Shown here: positions 54,640 to 62,761 of the stretch, in pieces
How the letters are laid out: every line of letters starts with the position of its first letter
Numbering within the stretch: the first letter of the stretch is position 1
Assembly: GCA_044356555.1 (NCBI GenBank)
Contig: JBIKWB010000016.1
Span: 1-64,000 of the forward strand
Source: Tous-C4FEB sp044356555
GTDB taxonomy: Bacteria; Verrucomicrobiota; Verrucomicrobiia; Opitutales; Opitutaceae
DNA length: 64,000 bases
Direction: 5' to 3'
Translations under genes and position numbers: made by a program
The notes under the pieces: model-generated
Database searches by the model: none
What the model was told of the DNA's origin: nothing
What the model saw: the letters and a program-made list of their open reading frames with translations, nothing else

Positions 54640-55893
54640 TCACGGACGTTGGTCCGGTGATTTCGGCCCGAGCCAACGGGCCGCCCAACGGCCAAACCGG
54701 CCGGTGTCGGCGAGTTGGCGGAGCAGGGCGGCATTTTCGGCCGCCGATGCGGATGGGCTTTTGATGGTGTCGGCCAGCGAAATCCCGGATGTCGCCGCGA
54801 GCCAAGTCGCGAGCCGCCGGGGCGCGCTGACATCGTGCAGCTGGCTGAGTAGGGTGCGCCGGGCTTCCTTCGGTGTGTGCGGCGGGGATGCGGGGGCGAT
54901 CAGCTCGACCTTAAACGAGTTGTCGTTGTCGCTGTCCCTGGATTCCGAAAGGGAAATTGCGGTGGCTTCGAACACGGTTTTCACGCGGGAGCCAAACCGC
55001 CGCTGCTGCACGATGCGCCCCGGTTCGACCCGCCACTCGTTGCGACCGAATTGGAGACGGCACGCGCCCCAGGCGACGGCCACCGCGGCTACGGCGGCGA
55101 TGGCGGCGGGGGTTGTCAGGCTCCACTCTCCGGGCGTGGCCCGAGCGAGGACCACGGCGCCGGCGAACAGCGGCAGCGCGAGAATCCAAGCGACCTGAGC
55201 CTGGCGGCGCCGCGTGGCCGGATTCTTGACCAACAGGCGGCCGCCTTCCGGGGCGTTTATTTCCGTCCACTCGGCGGGCAGGGCGGGCGGCAGCGAGCCG
55301 GGGTTGGGCAGTTGCAGCTCGGAGGTTAGGGCCGCGAGGATTTGATCCTGCTGGGCAGGCGTGCCCAGGCGGGTGAGCTCGACTGAAGATTCTAGCGTCT
55401 CGGCCAGCATCGCCCGGCGGGCGTCGACCCGATAGAGCCGGCGGATTTGGTCGCGCGGCAGCGTGCGGCGCCGCGTGAACAGGCCGGCGCGCCGGGCGAT
55501 TTCCAATTGGCCGGAGACGACGCGCAGCCGATCTTCGCTCCAAAGCTCCCGGCCAAATTCGTGGAGCGCGGCGAGACCGCCGACCGTCCAAAATGCCAGC
55601 CACAACGACAGAAACGTGCCGACGCCGAGGGCCGGAGCGAGTTCGAGCGGAGCGCGACCGGGACCGAGCGGTTGGCCGGTGAGCAGCGACCACGCGCCGG
55701 CGCCAAGCAGCCACAAGACGAAGCCTTCGCCGCAGACCCAGAACGCGAGCCAAACCGCGAGGAACGCGGCGTGGAAAAATCTCGCGAAGCCGGTCGAATG
55801 CAGCCGCGCTTCCAGGCCGGCGAACGTGCGCTCGATCGTCGCTCCGCGTGCCGTCGGTGTGGTTTGGCTGTCCGGTGTTGCGACCGCGCTCAT
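54640..55893 (-). CDS. Membrane protein of unknown function (417 aa)
   Basis: I recognise no named family. There are two hydrophobic segments near residues 40-110 (FFHAAFLAVWLAFWVCGEGF, LGVGTFLSLWLAFWTVGGLA) and two near residues 235-275 (VAWILALPLFAGAVVLARAT, AIAAVAAVAVAWGACRLQF). Between them, LRVVSGQLEIARRAGLFTRR with RTLPRDQIRRLYRVDARR looks like a bacterial PH-type domain after a membrane hairpin. A second such segment follows the second pair of helices (RNEWRVEPGRIVQQRRFGSR). So the protein may be two repeats of hairpin plus PH-like domain. It ends 19 bases from the convergent glpQ-like gene. The ATG chosen precedes SAVATPDS; a start 15 codons upstream is possible. Confidence 0.65.
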   Translation of the reverse strand: MSAVATPDSQTTPTARGATIERTFAGLEARLHSTGFARFFHAAFLAVWLAFWVCGEGFVLWLLGAGAWSLLTGQPLGPGRAPLELAPALGVGTFLSLWLAFWTVGGLAALHEFGRELWSEDRLRVVSGQLEIARRAGLFTRRRTLPRDQIRRLYRVDARRAMLAETLESSVELTRLGTPAQQDQILAALTSELQLPNPGSLPPALPAEWTEINAPEGGRLLVKNPATRRRQAQVAWILALPLFAGAVVLARATPGEWSLTTPAAIAAVAAVAVAWGACRLQFGRNEWRVEPGRIVQQRRFGSRVKTVFEATAISLSESRDSDNDNSFKVELIAPASPPHTPKEARRTLLSQLHDVSAPRRLATWLAATSGISLADTIKSPSASAAENAALLRQLADTGRFGRWAARWLGPKSPDQRP

Positions 55894-56011
55894 GCCGCCA
55901 GCAAGCCTAACACGGGGCCGAATGGAAGCCGGAAACACCAGCCAACGAATGGTTTCGGGTATGGGTTTTTTTCAGGGCGCCGGTCAGAAGCACCCGAGGC
56001 AACGGGTCCGG

Positions 56012-56510
56012 CTAAAGGTCCAGTGACGCGCCGGCGACGAGGACCTGCACCGCGTGGCAGGGCGCGGGGGCACTTTGGGGCCCATGGTGTCGCCGGCGTA
56101 GTAGAGCGTGCCGCCGGCGACTTTGATCCAGGAGCCCTTGACGACGCTGATGGACCGGATTTTGCCGCCGCCGAATGGAGGGGGAACGGTGGGCGGTGGC
56201 CATCATCTGAATGCGACCCCGCTGCAGATCGACGCCGCTGCCGGGCATCAAGTCGGGCGCGGGGACCCCGTGCGCGGCAAAGTGATCGGCGAATTCACAC
56301 TTCGGGACGAGGGCGGCGTAATGGAGACGGACCAGAGTGAACGCGTCGCAGAGGTTGGTCGTTGTGCGCGTGCGTCGAGAACACGTAGAGGCAGGGGACG
56401 GAGGTGAAATCGGTGCGGAGAGCGGGGTTTTCGGAAAGCAGCCGATCGACGACGAGCCCCATGCCGGCGACTTCAATTTGGACGCATGAGTCGCCGAAGA
56501 ACGTGAGGCG
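56012..56510 (-). pseudogene. Broken UPF0173-type metal-dependent hydrolase (MBL fold)
   Basis: Three reading frames carry consecutive pieces of one protein. Piece 1 is RLTFFGDSCVQIEVAGMGLV, VDRLLSENPALRTDFTSVPC and LYVFSTHAHND. Piece 2 is LCDAFTLVRLHYAALVPKCE, FADHFAAHGVPAPDL and GSGVDLQRGRIQMMATAHR. Piece 3 is GSWIKVAGGTLYYAGDT. Together they follow the metallo-beta-lactamase-fold UPF0173 family, including the HxHxD start of the metal site and the YYAGDT block. Two frameshifts and the lack of an ATG and of the last quarter of the protein make it non-functional. Its strand matches the small secreted gene upstream. Confidence 0.7.
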
Positions 56511-56579
56511 CGGGACGGACCCGGGGTGAAAACGTGGTGGCGCGGGCCGCCGCGCCGCGGACGGCGCGCGGCCGCAGCG

Positions 56580-57011
56580 TTAACGGGTCGCGACGCAGTG
56601 CGACGTATGGTCGTAGGTGATCGTCATCGTAGGATGGGTGCGAAGATCGATGGAGACGGAAGTCACGGGCGCGTGACGGGCGAGGAGCGCGAGGCAGAGC
56701 TTGCGGTTCACGACCTCGATGTAGTCGGTCTCGTTCGGGTAGTCTTTGAGAAACGTGAGGATCTCGGTCTTCAAGGCCTCGAAGTCCGGATACTCTTTGT
56801 CGCCGATGCCGGAGACGTAAGTGAGTTTGAGGGTGATATCGATTACTTGGGGACCCTGATGGTCGAGCGGCACGCGGCGAAGTTCGAGACTGAAGGCCTC
56901 GGCGACGCGCGGCGGAGGCGTCGCGGCGGACAACGGGGCGAAGGAGCAGAGGACGACGAGCACGAGCGCAAGGGCTCGAGAGGAGCAGCGGGACGGGAGT
57001 GGGAGTTTCAT
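56580..57011 (-). CDS. Small secreted protein of unknown function (143 aa)
   Basis: A signal peptide is clear (SRALALVLVVLCSFAPLSAA). The mature 110 residues read as alternating strands and helices: VIDITLKLTYVSGIGDKEYP, DFEALKTEILTFLKDYPNET, DYIEVVNRKLCLALLARHAP and VTSVSIDLRTHPTMTITYDH. This beta-beta-alpha-alpha-beta-beta order resembles the tunnelling (T-) fold of dihydroneopterin aldolase and urate-oxidase-like proteins. The family match is by pattern only, and a secreted member would be unusual. It is followed by the broken hydrolase on the same strand. Confidence 0.6.
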   Translation of the reverse strand: MKLPLPSRCSSRALALVLVVLCSFAPLSAATPPPRVAEAFSLELRRVPLDHQGPQVIDITLKLTYVSGIGDKEYPDFEALKTEILTFLKDYPNETDYIEVVNRKLCLALLARHAPVTSVSIDLRTHPTMTITYDHTSHCVATR

Positions 57012-57181
57012 TGGAGAAAAAGGGAGATTGGATCGGGGTCGGCACTTCGGCGGCGCGGCACCCGGGGTTGAACGCTGGGTGGGCGCCGAAGATCGTTTCG
57101 GCGCACGGTGGGCGGGGCGTCGCGACTGGGTTCGGATCGATGGTTTTCGGGCGGCGCGCCCGGGCGAGTGATCGGGGCGGA

Positions 57182-58165
57182 TCAGCCGGCGACCGGTTTT
57201 GAAATCGTGTCGAGGCGCTTCATCACGGCGGGGGTGAGCTTTTCAACCACGTCGAGGGCGCCGAGATTTTCGGTGAGTTGCTCGGGTCGGGAGGCACCGA
57301 GAATGACGGTGCTGACATTTGGGTTCTTGAGACACCAGGCGATGCCGAGACGCGGCAGGGTGGTGCCGAGTTCCTCGGCGAGTGTAGCGAATTTCGGGAC
57401 GGCGGCGAGTTTGGCGGGCGTCTCCGGGTCGTTCAGCACCATGTCGCGCAGCCATTCCATCCCGGGAGCGCTCAGGCGGGAATCTTTGGGGATGCCGGCG
57501 TTGTATTTGCCAGTGAGCAGACCGCTCGCGAGGGGCGACCAGATCGTGGTGCCGAGGCCGTGATCGCGGAAGACCGGGGCGTATTCCTTTTCGACGCGGG
57601 TGCGGTGAAACAGGTTGTATTGGGGTTGCTCGGTGATGGGGGCGTGGAGGTTGTGCGCGGCGCAGAGCCGGAAAGCTTCCTGAAGTTGCACGGTACTCCA
57701 CTCGCTGGTGCCCCAATAGAGAACTTTGCCCTGGGCGATGAGGTCGTGCATCGCGCGGCAGGTTTCGAGGATGGGCGTCGTGGGATCAGGGCGGTGGCAA
57801 TAGAAGAGGTCGAGGTAGTCGACTTGGAGGCGCAGGAGAGCGGCGTGGCAGGCCTCGAAGAGGTGCTTGCGGGAGAGGCCGGTCTGGTTGGGCTTTTCGT
57901 CTTCGCAGCCGAAGTAAGCTTTGCTCGAAACGAGGTAGCTGCTGCGGCGCCAACCGGATTTTTTCAGGATCGTGCCCATAACGATCTCGGCTTGGCCGGC
58001 GGCATAGACCTCGGCGTTGTCGAAAAAGTTGATGCCGGCGTCGTAGGCGGTGTGCAGGAGCTTCTTGGCCACGGGATCGCCGATTTGTTTGCCGAAGGTG
58101 ACCCAGGCACCGAAAGAGAGCGCGGAGATTTGGAGGCCGGAGCGGCCGAGGTTGCGGTAAATCAT
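57182..58165 (-). CDS. Aldo/keto reductase (AKR6-like, potassium-channel beta-subunit type)
   Basis: An NADP(H)-dependent reductase with a (beta/alpha)8 barrel. The catalytic tetrad fits D49 (NFFDNAEVY), Y54, K82 (VSSKAYFG) and H124 (LDLFYCHRPD). The opening YRNLGRSGLQISALSFGAWV and the cofactor segments YWGTSEWSTVQLQEA and SPLASGLLTGKYN match the AKR6 group that includes the beta subunits of potassium channels. Length (327 aa) is complete. The substrate is unknown. It follows an esterase gene of the same strand after about 110 bases that hold a short tandem repeat. Confidence 0.9.
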   Translation of the reverse strand: MIYRNLGRSGLQISALSFGAWVTFGKQIGDPVAKKLLHTAYDAGINFFDNAEVYAAGQAEIVMGTILKKSGWRRSSYLVSSKAYFGCEDEKPNQTGLSRKHLFEACHAALLRLQVDYLDLFYCHRPDPTTPILETCRAMHDLIAQGKVLYWGTSEWSTVQLQEAFRLCAAHNLHAPITEQPQYNLFHRTRVEKEYAPVFRDHGLGTTIWSPLASGLLTGKYNAGIPKDSRLSAPGMEWLRDMVLNDPETPAKLAAVPKFATLAEELGTTLPRLGIAWCLKNPNVSTVILGASRPEQLTENLGALDVVEKLTPAVMKRLDTISKPVAG

Positions 58166-58218
58166 GAGCGGATTCGGTGAGCGGAGTTGGTGGATTGGAG
58201 TTCGGGGAGGTTGTGCCC

Positions 58219-58245
58219 ACGGAACACACGGAAGACACGGAAGAA
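58219..58245. repeat. Short tandem repeat, unit CACGGAAGA
   Basis: Three 9-base units stand in a row: CACGGAACA, CACGGAAGA and CACGGAAGA, in the gap between two genes. The 14-mer CGGAACACACGGAA at its centre recurs at 24295-24308 just before the comEC end. Related sequences are widespread in intergenic DNA of several bacterial phyla. Confidence 0.6.
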
Positions 58246-58275
58246 TTCAAATACCGAGAAACGAAATTGGGTGAA

Positions 58276-58890
58276 TTACGGGGCGAGCCAGGATTTGGCG
58301 GCGGTGAGATCGGCGGCGGTGAGGCCGTGGGAGGAGGGGACGAAGGTTTGGGTAACGTCGGCTCCGCCGGCCCGAAGAAGGGCCGCGAGGCGGGGTGGAT
58401 GGTCGAGCGGGACGATGGGATCGGCGTCGCCGTTGAGAAGGAGGACGCGTTTGCCGGAGAGGGACGCCGCGGTGGCGGGTTGGCCGAGAACTACCATCGA
58501 ACGGAGGAGCACAGCGCCGCCGAGGACGGTGGGCCGGAGCTGGAGGATCGTGGCGGCGATGTTGGCGCCATTGGAGAAACCGATGGCGGTGAGGCGAGTG
58601 GGATCGAGACCGTAGTGTGCCGAGGCGGCGGCGATGAAGTCGGCGAGGGCGTGGGTGCGTCGGGTGACCTCGGCGGGATCGAATACGCCCTCGGCGAGCC
58701 GGGCGAAGAAGCGGTTGGCACCGTGTTCGGAGACATCGCCGCGCGGGCTGAGGACGGCGGCACCAAGCGCAAGGGTGCGAGCAAGCGGAAGGAGGTCGTG
58801 CTCGTTGCCGCCGGTGCCGTGGAGGAGCAGGAGCGGCGCGGCGGCGGGATCGGTGCCGGGTTGGAAGATGTGATGGTAGGAAAAATTCAT
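58276..58890 (-). CDS. Alpha/beta hydrolase, phospholipase/carboxylesterase family
   Basis: A serine esterase of 204 aa. LLLLHGTGGNEHDLLPLART is the oxyanion-hole region. The nucleophile is S106 in AIGFSNGANIA; the acid is in NGDADPIVP (near residue 158) and the base in SSHGLT (near residue 190). The fold matches the carboxylesterase family of small soluble esterases. The longer frame upstream of this ATG overlaps the neighbouring dioxygenase-like gene and is rejected. Many genomes pair this esterase with a VOC-fold dioxygenase-like gene, as here, where they lie on the same strand 64 bases apart. This suggests a joint role in detoxifying aromatic or thiol adducts. Confidence 0.88.
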   Translation of the reverse strand: MNFSYHHIFQPGTDPAAAPLLLLHGTGGNEHDLLPLARTLALGAAVLSPRGDVSEHGANRFFARLAEGVFDPAEVTRRTHALADFIAAASAHYGLDPTRLTAIGFSNGANIAATILQLRPTVLGGAVLLRSMVVLGQPATAASLSGKRVLLLNGDADPIVPLDHPPRLAALLRAGGADVTQTFVPSSHGLTAADLTAAKSWLAP

Positions 58891-58954
58891 CGGGGAGGGA
58901 GGAGGATGCGGGGCGGGGTCACCCCGCTTACATGCGGAAATTTGAGAACGTAGT

Positions 58955-59911
58955 TCAGTCGATTTTGGGGAGATGGGCTTCGATCTCGGCGCGCTGCGGC
59001 TCGTATTGGGCGGGGAGCTTGAGCGCATGGCCGAGCGTCGCGAGCGGTTCGTCCACGGTGAAGCCGGGGTTGTCGGTCGCGATCTCGAACAGAACGCCCT
59101 CGGGTTCGCGGTAGTAGATCGAGTGGAAGTAGTTTCGGTCCATGACCGGGCTGACCTGTAGATCGAGGTCGACCAGGATTTTGCGGGCTTCGGCTTGAGT
59201 CGCGTCGTCCGGCGTGCGGAAGGCGATGTGGTGGACCGTGCCGGCGCCCGCAAGGCCGCAGGGAAGAGCTGAGTCGACGAGGAGATCGACGTAGCTGCCG
59301 GGTCCGCCGGTGGCGACCGTGTAGCGGGTGCGACCCGGGGAAGTCTGGGTGGCGCGGTAGCCCATCGGGCCGGTGAGGAGCGCGGCGGTGGGACCGGCTG
59401 CGGTGACGGCGAGCGTGATCGAGTGGAAGCCGCGAATACCATGGGCGGCGGAGATCTCCGGGTGCGCGTGGGCGGGGCGGGCGTCGGGCTCGGAGGTTGC
59501 GATGAGTTCCAAGACGAGGCCGTCGGGATCGGTGAAGGCGAGGACTTCGTCGCCGAAGCGGACGATGGGCGTGGCGGGAGCGACGCCGTGGGCGCGCAGG
59601 CGGGCGGCCCAGAAGTCGAGGCTGCCGGCCGGCACCGAAAAGGCGGTGGCGTAAGCTTGGCCGTGGCCCGGGCGGCCGCGACGGATGCCGGCCCAAGGGA
59701 AAAAGGTAAGGACCGAGCCGGGAGTGCCGACGCTATCGCCGTAGTAGAGGTGGTAGGTGGTCGGATCGTCGAAGTTCACGGTGCGTTTGATCAGGCGCAG
59801 GCCGAGGACGCGCGTGTAGAAATCGACGTTGCGACGGGGATCACCGGCGACGGCGGTGACATGGTGGAGGCCGGTGAGACAAACGGTGGCGTTGGGTTTG
59901 GAGGAGCTCAT
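58955..59911 (-). CDS. VOC-fold ring-cleaving dioxygenase-like protein
   Basis: Two vicinal-oxygen-chelate domains in one chain of 318 aa, as in the MhqO-type proteins. CLTGLHHVTAVAGDPRRNVD opens the first, with a His that would bind metal, and VLGLRLIKRTVNFDDPTTYH follows. RGFHSITLAVTAA starts the second domain, GTVHHIAFRTPDD holds a further metal His, and DRNYFHSIYYREPEGVLFEI carries the Glu. The ATG chosen follows the family; 56 further codons upstream are not credible. Its downstream neighbour is an esterase. Quinone or catechol detoxification is the known role for such pairs, but it is not shown here. Confidence 0.87.
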   Translation of the reverse strand: MSSSKPNATVCLTGLHHVTAVAGDPRRNVDFYTRVLGLRLIKRTVNFDDPTTYHLYYGDSVGTPGSVLTFFPWAGIRRGRPGHGQAYATAFSVPAGSLDFWAARLRAHGVAPATPIVRFGDEVLAFTDPDGLVLELIATSEPDARPAHAHPEISAAHGIRGFHSITLAVTAAGPTAALLTGPMGYRATQTSPGRTRYTVATGGPGSYVDLLVDSALPCGLAGAGTVHHIAFRTPDDATQAEARKILVDLDLQVSPVMDRNYFHSIYYREPEGVLFEIATDNPGFTVDEPLATLGHALKLPAQYEPQRAEIEAHLPKID

Positions 59912-60102
59912 TCTAATTAATACTTCGATGTTAAAACGATGCACGAGGGGACGGGCATGGCAAGAGGCGGGAAGGGTCGCAGAAGCTTGACGGTCAAGAT
60001 TGGGTGCGGGCGTAATTTCTGCCAGAGCCTCATGTCGGGAAGGCGACGGACGGAGGGCGGCGGAAAAAGATTCAAACACGCGTTTGACGGAGAGCCAGGG
60101 CC

Positions 60103-60118
60103 GGACAGGATGCTGTCC
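60103..60118. promoter_or_regulatory. Inverted repeat at the yefM start, probable autoregulatory operator
   Basis: GGACAG-N4-CTGTCC lies two bases before the antitoxin ATG. A TTGACG at 60084-60089 is spaced so that the repeat would cover the -10 region of the promoter. Antitoxins of the YefM/Phd group repress their own operons by binding short palindromes at this position. Confidence 0.5.
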
Positions 60119-60120
60119 AT

Positions 60121-60375
60121 ATGAACGCCATCACTTACACGGCAGCGCGCGAGAATCTCGCCTCGACCATGGATAAAGTCTGCGACGACCGGGAGCCGGT
60201 GATCATCACGCGCAACCGGGATCAAGCGGTGGTCATGGTCTCGCTGGAAGATTACAAGGCGATGGAGGAAACGGCGTATTTGATGCGGAGTCCGGCCAAT
60301 GCGCGGCGACTTTTGGCTTCGATCAGGCAATTGGAGTCCGGACGGGGGAAGATCAGGAAATTGAAGGAAGTCTGA
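60121..60375 (+). CDS. yefM: YefM/Phd-family antitoxin
   Basis: A type II antitoxin of 84 aa. The N-terminal DNA-binding fold is MNAITYTAARENLASTMDKV with CDDREPVIITRNRDQAVVMV and SLEDYKAMEETAYLMRSPAN, the standard Phd/YefM core. The C-terminal tail (ARRLLASIRQLESGRGKIRK) is the part that should wrap around the toxin. The frame is intact and the toxin gene starts 4 bases after the stop codon. It is the only complete toxin-antitoxin pair in the window. Confidence 0.93.
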   Translation: MNAITYTAARENLASTMDKVCDDREPVIITRNRDQAVVMVSLEDYKAMEETAYLMRSPANARRLLASIRQLESGRGKIRKLKEV

Positions 60376-60379
60376 GGCG

Positions 60380-60649
60380 ATGGCCGCGACTCAGCTGGTT
60401 TTTTCGGCCAAGGCGTGGGAGGAATACTTGCATTGGCAGGCGACCGACGAGAAGCAGGTTCGACGAATCAACCAGCTCATCAAAGAGGTGGTGCGCGAAC
60501 CGTTCAGTGGAATCGGCAAGCCCGAGCCGTTGCGACACGCATTTCAGGGATATTGGTCGCGGCGAATCGATAGCGAGCATCGCCTAGTTTACAGAGTCGT
60601 AGGCGAGCAGCTTTGGGTGGCGCAGGTGCGCTTTCACTATCGGGGCTAA
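60380..60649 (+). CDS. yoeB: YoeB/Txe-family toxin, mRNA interferase
   Basis: A ribosome-dependent endoribonuclease that cuts mRNA in the A site. At 89 aa it has the family length. LVFSAKAWEEYLHWQATDEK, INQLIKEVVREPFSGIGKPE, PLRHAFQGYWSRRIDSEHRL and VYRVVGEQLWVAQVRFHYRG match YoeB throughout. The catalytic set of Glu, Arg and the C-terminal His-Tyr is present, so the toxin looks active. It is preceded by a GAGG six bases from the ATG, one of few plausible ribosome-binding sites here. Confidence 0.93.
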   Translation: MAATQLVFSAKAWEEYLHWQATDEKQVRRINQLIKEVVREPFSGIGKPEPLRHAFQGYWSRRIDSEHRLVYRVVGEQLWVAQVRFHYRG

Positions 60650-60672
60650 ATCTTGTTCTCGGCTTGGAAGCA

Positions 60673-62682
60673 TTACCAGCCGTAGTTCCGTTTGATGCGG
60701 AGGGCTTCGTAGAGGTCAGGGGAGAGCTCGGTGATGAAGCGGCTTGGGGTCAGCATCATGCCGCCGGGGCCGGCGCGGGAGGCGATCTTCGGGTAGCTCA
60801 GATAGAGTTCGTTGCGCGCGCGCGTCACGGCCACGTAGAAGAGGCGTCGCTCTTCTTCGACGTCGCCGCTCTCGATCGCGCGGCGGCCGGGGAATTGGCC
60901 GTCGGCAAGACCGATCAGAAAGACGACGTCATACTCGAGGCCTTTGGCCTGATGGATCGTCGTGAGTTTCACAGCGTCGGTTTCGGGGTCGACGCGGCGC
61001 TCGCTGGTCTCGCCGTTGAGAAGCACGATTTGCGCGAGGAAGTCCTGCGTCTCCTCGAAGCGTTGGGCAAAGCCGATGAGGGCTTTCAGTTCTTCGAGGC
61101 GGTCCACGTAATCGGCGTAGGCGCCTTTGAGGTAGTCGCCATACCAGCCCTCGATGGCGATTTCGACGGTCTCGGGCGGCTTGCGCGTCTGCATCGCCTC
61201 GGCGACCTGTTGGAGCGAGCTGCAGAAATTCGGCCAGTCTTCACGGGCGTCTTTGGCGACTTTGCTGAGGACGTCGTCGGTCGCCAGGACGTCGATGAAG
61301 TTCTTTTGGAGGAGCTGGGCGTTTTCGCGGGCGACGGTGTAGATTTTCTGCGCGCCCTTTTCGCCGATTTTGGGGAGAAGAATGGCGATGCGTTGCCAAG
61401 CCTGTTCGTCGGCGGGGTTGTAGACGAAGCGGAGAAGGGCGATGAGGTCGCGGATGTGTTGGCGCTCGAAAAACTTCACGCCGCTCGTGATCTGGTAGGG
61501 GACGGCGGCGCGGGAGAGGGCGAGTTGGATTTCAAGCGCGAGAAAGTGCGAGCGATAGAGGATGGCGATCTCATTGAGCGAAACGCCGTCGTCTTCGACG
61601 AGGGAGCGGATGCGCTTGAGGATGAACTCGGCCTGTTCCCGGTCGTCCATGGCTTGGACGACGAACGGTTTTTGGGAGTTGGCGCGGTGGGCGCGGAGCT
61701 CTTTCTCGAAGTGGCGGCCTTTGGGTTGGGCCTCGAGGACGCCGTTGGCGAGGGCGAGGATCTGGGGCGTCGAGCGGTAGTTGGTCTCGATGCGGTGGAT
61801 GACGGTGCCGGGGTGACGCTCGGGAAACGTCATGATGTTTTCGAAGTCGGCGCCGCGCCATGAGTAGATGCACTGGGCGTCGTCGCCGACGGCCATCACG
61901 CGGTGGTGGGCGGCAAGTTTATCGACGATCTGGGCCTGGAGCGTGTTGGTGTCCTGATACTCGTCGACGAGGACGTGGCGGAAGCGCTGGGCGAAATGTT
62001 GGGCGACCTCGGGGGCGTCGCTGAGGAGCTTGAGCCAAAGTTCGAGCAGGTCGTCGTAGTCGACGACGTTTTGCTCGCGTTTCTTTTTGGCGTAGGCGGC
62101 GGCGAAGGGCGGAAAGCGGTGGGAAATCTCGCCGTATTGCGGGAACTGGTCGGTGACGGTCTGCGCGAGGGAGAGCTGGGTGTTGCGGGCGAGGGAGAGG
62201 ACGCTGAAGAGCGGACCGGGCTTGGGGTTGGTTTTGTCTTTGAAAAAGAGTCGGTCCTCGGACTCGACCGTCTGCTTGAGCAGCGACTCGGATTCGTCGG
62301 CGTCGAGGATGGTGAAATTTTTTGGCAGGCCGATGGCTTCGCCGTGCATCCGGAGGGCGCGGTGGCCAATGCCGTGAAAGGTGCCGCCCCAAAAGCGACC
62401 GGGCTCGTAGCCGGTGAGCTGTTGCACGCGGTGGAGCATCTCCTTGGCGGCTTTGTTGGTGAACGTGAGGAGAAGAATTTCCCAGGGCTTCACGCCTTGT
62501 GAAATGAGGTAGGCGACGCGGTAGGTGAGGGTGCGGGTTTTGCCTGAGCCGGCACCGGCGAGGACGAGGATCGGCCCGGGCGGGGCGGTGACCGCGGCAA
62601 ACTGTTCGTCGTTGAGCAGCGCACGAAAATCAATGGGCGGGAAGCCGGGGGGGCCGGAAGGGGCGTCGAGTTCGAAATCCAT
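60673..62682 (-). CDS. UvrD/PcrA/Rep-family superfamily 1 DNA helicase
   Basis: A 3'-5' DNA helicase for repair and replication-fork processing. Walker A is AGAGSGKT (residues 42-49), motif Ia LLTFTNKAAKEM, motif II VLVDEYQDTNTLQAQIV, motif III AVGDDAQCIYSWRGAD, motif IV IETNYRSTPQIL, motif V LTTIHQAKGLEYDVVFLIGL and motif VI RLFYVAVTRARNELYLSY. At 669 aa it is a little shorter than PcrA (about 720) and ends NYGW, without the long C-terminal tail for polymerase contact. It starts 79 bases from the proB stop on the same strand. Confidence 0.93.
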   Translation of the reverse strand: MDFELDAPSGPPGFPPIDFRALLNDEQFAAVTAPPGPILVLAGAGSGKTRTLTYRVAYLISQGVKPWEILLLTFTNKAAKEMLHRVQQLTGYEPGRFWGGTFHGIGHRALRMHGEAIGLPKNFTILDADESESLLKQTVESEDRLFFKDKTNPKPGPLFSVLSLARNTQLSLAQTVTDQFPQYGEISHRFPPFAAAYAKKKREQNVVDYDDLLELWLKLLSDAPEVAQHFAQRFRHVLVDEYQDTNTLQAQIVDKLAAHHRVMAVGDDAQCIYSWRGADFENIMTFPERHPGTVIHRIETNYRSTPQILALANGVLEAQPKGRHFEKELRAHRANSQKPFVVQAMDDREQAEFILKRIRSLVEDDGVSLNEIAILYRSHFLALEIQLALSRAAVPYQITSGVKFFERQHIRDLIALLRFVYNPADEQAWQRIAILLPKIGEKGAQKIYTVARENAQLLQKNFIDVLATDDVLSKVAKDAREDWPNFCSSLQQVAEAMQTRKPPETVEIAIEGWYGDYLKGAYADYVDRLEELKALIGFAQRFEETQDFLAQIVLLNGETSERRVDPETDAVKLTTIHQAKGLEYDVVFLIGLADGQFPGRRAIESGDVEEERRLFYVAVTRARNELYLSYPKIASRAGPGGMMLTPSRFITELSPDLYEALRIKRNYGW

Positions 62683-62761
62683 GCGGGGGCGCGGGCGAGG
62701 GGCGGAAGGCTGGAGGCGTTGGCTTGGTTGGATGGCCGGCGGGGGCGGCCGGCGCCCAAGG

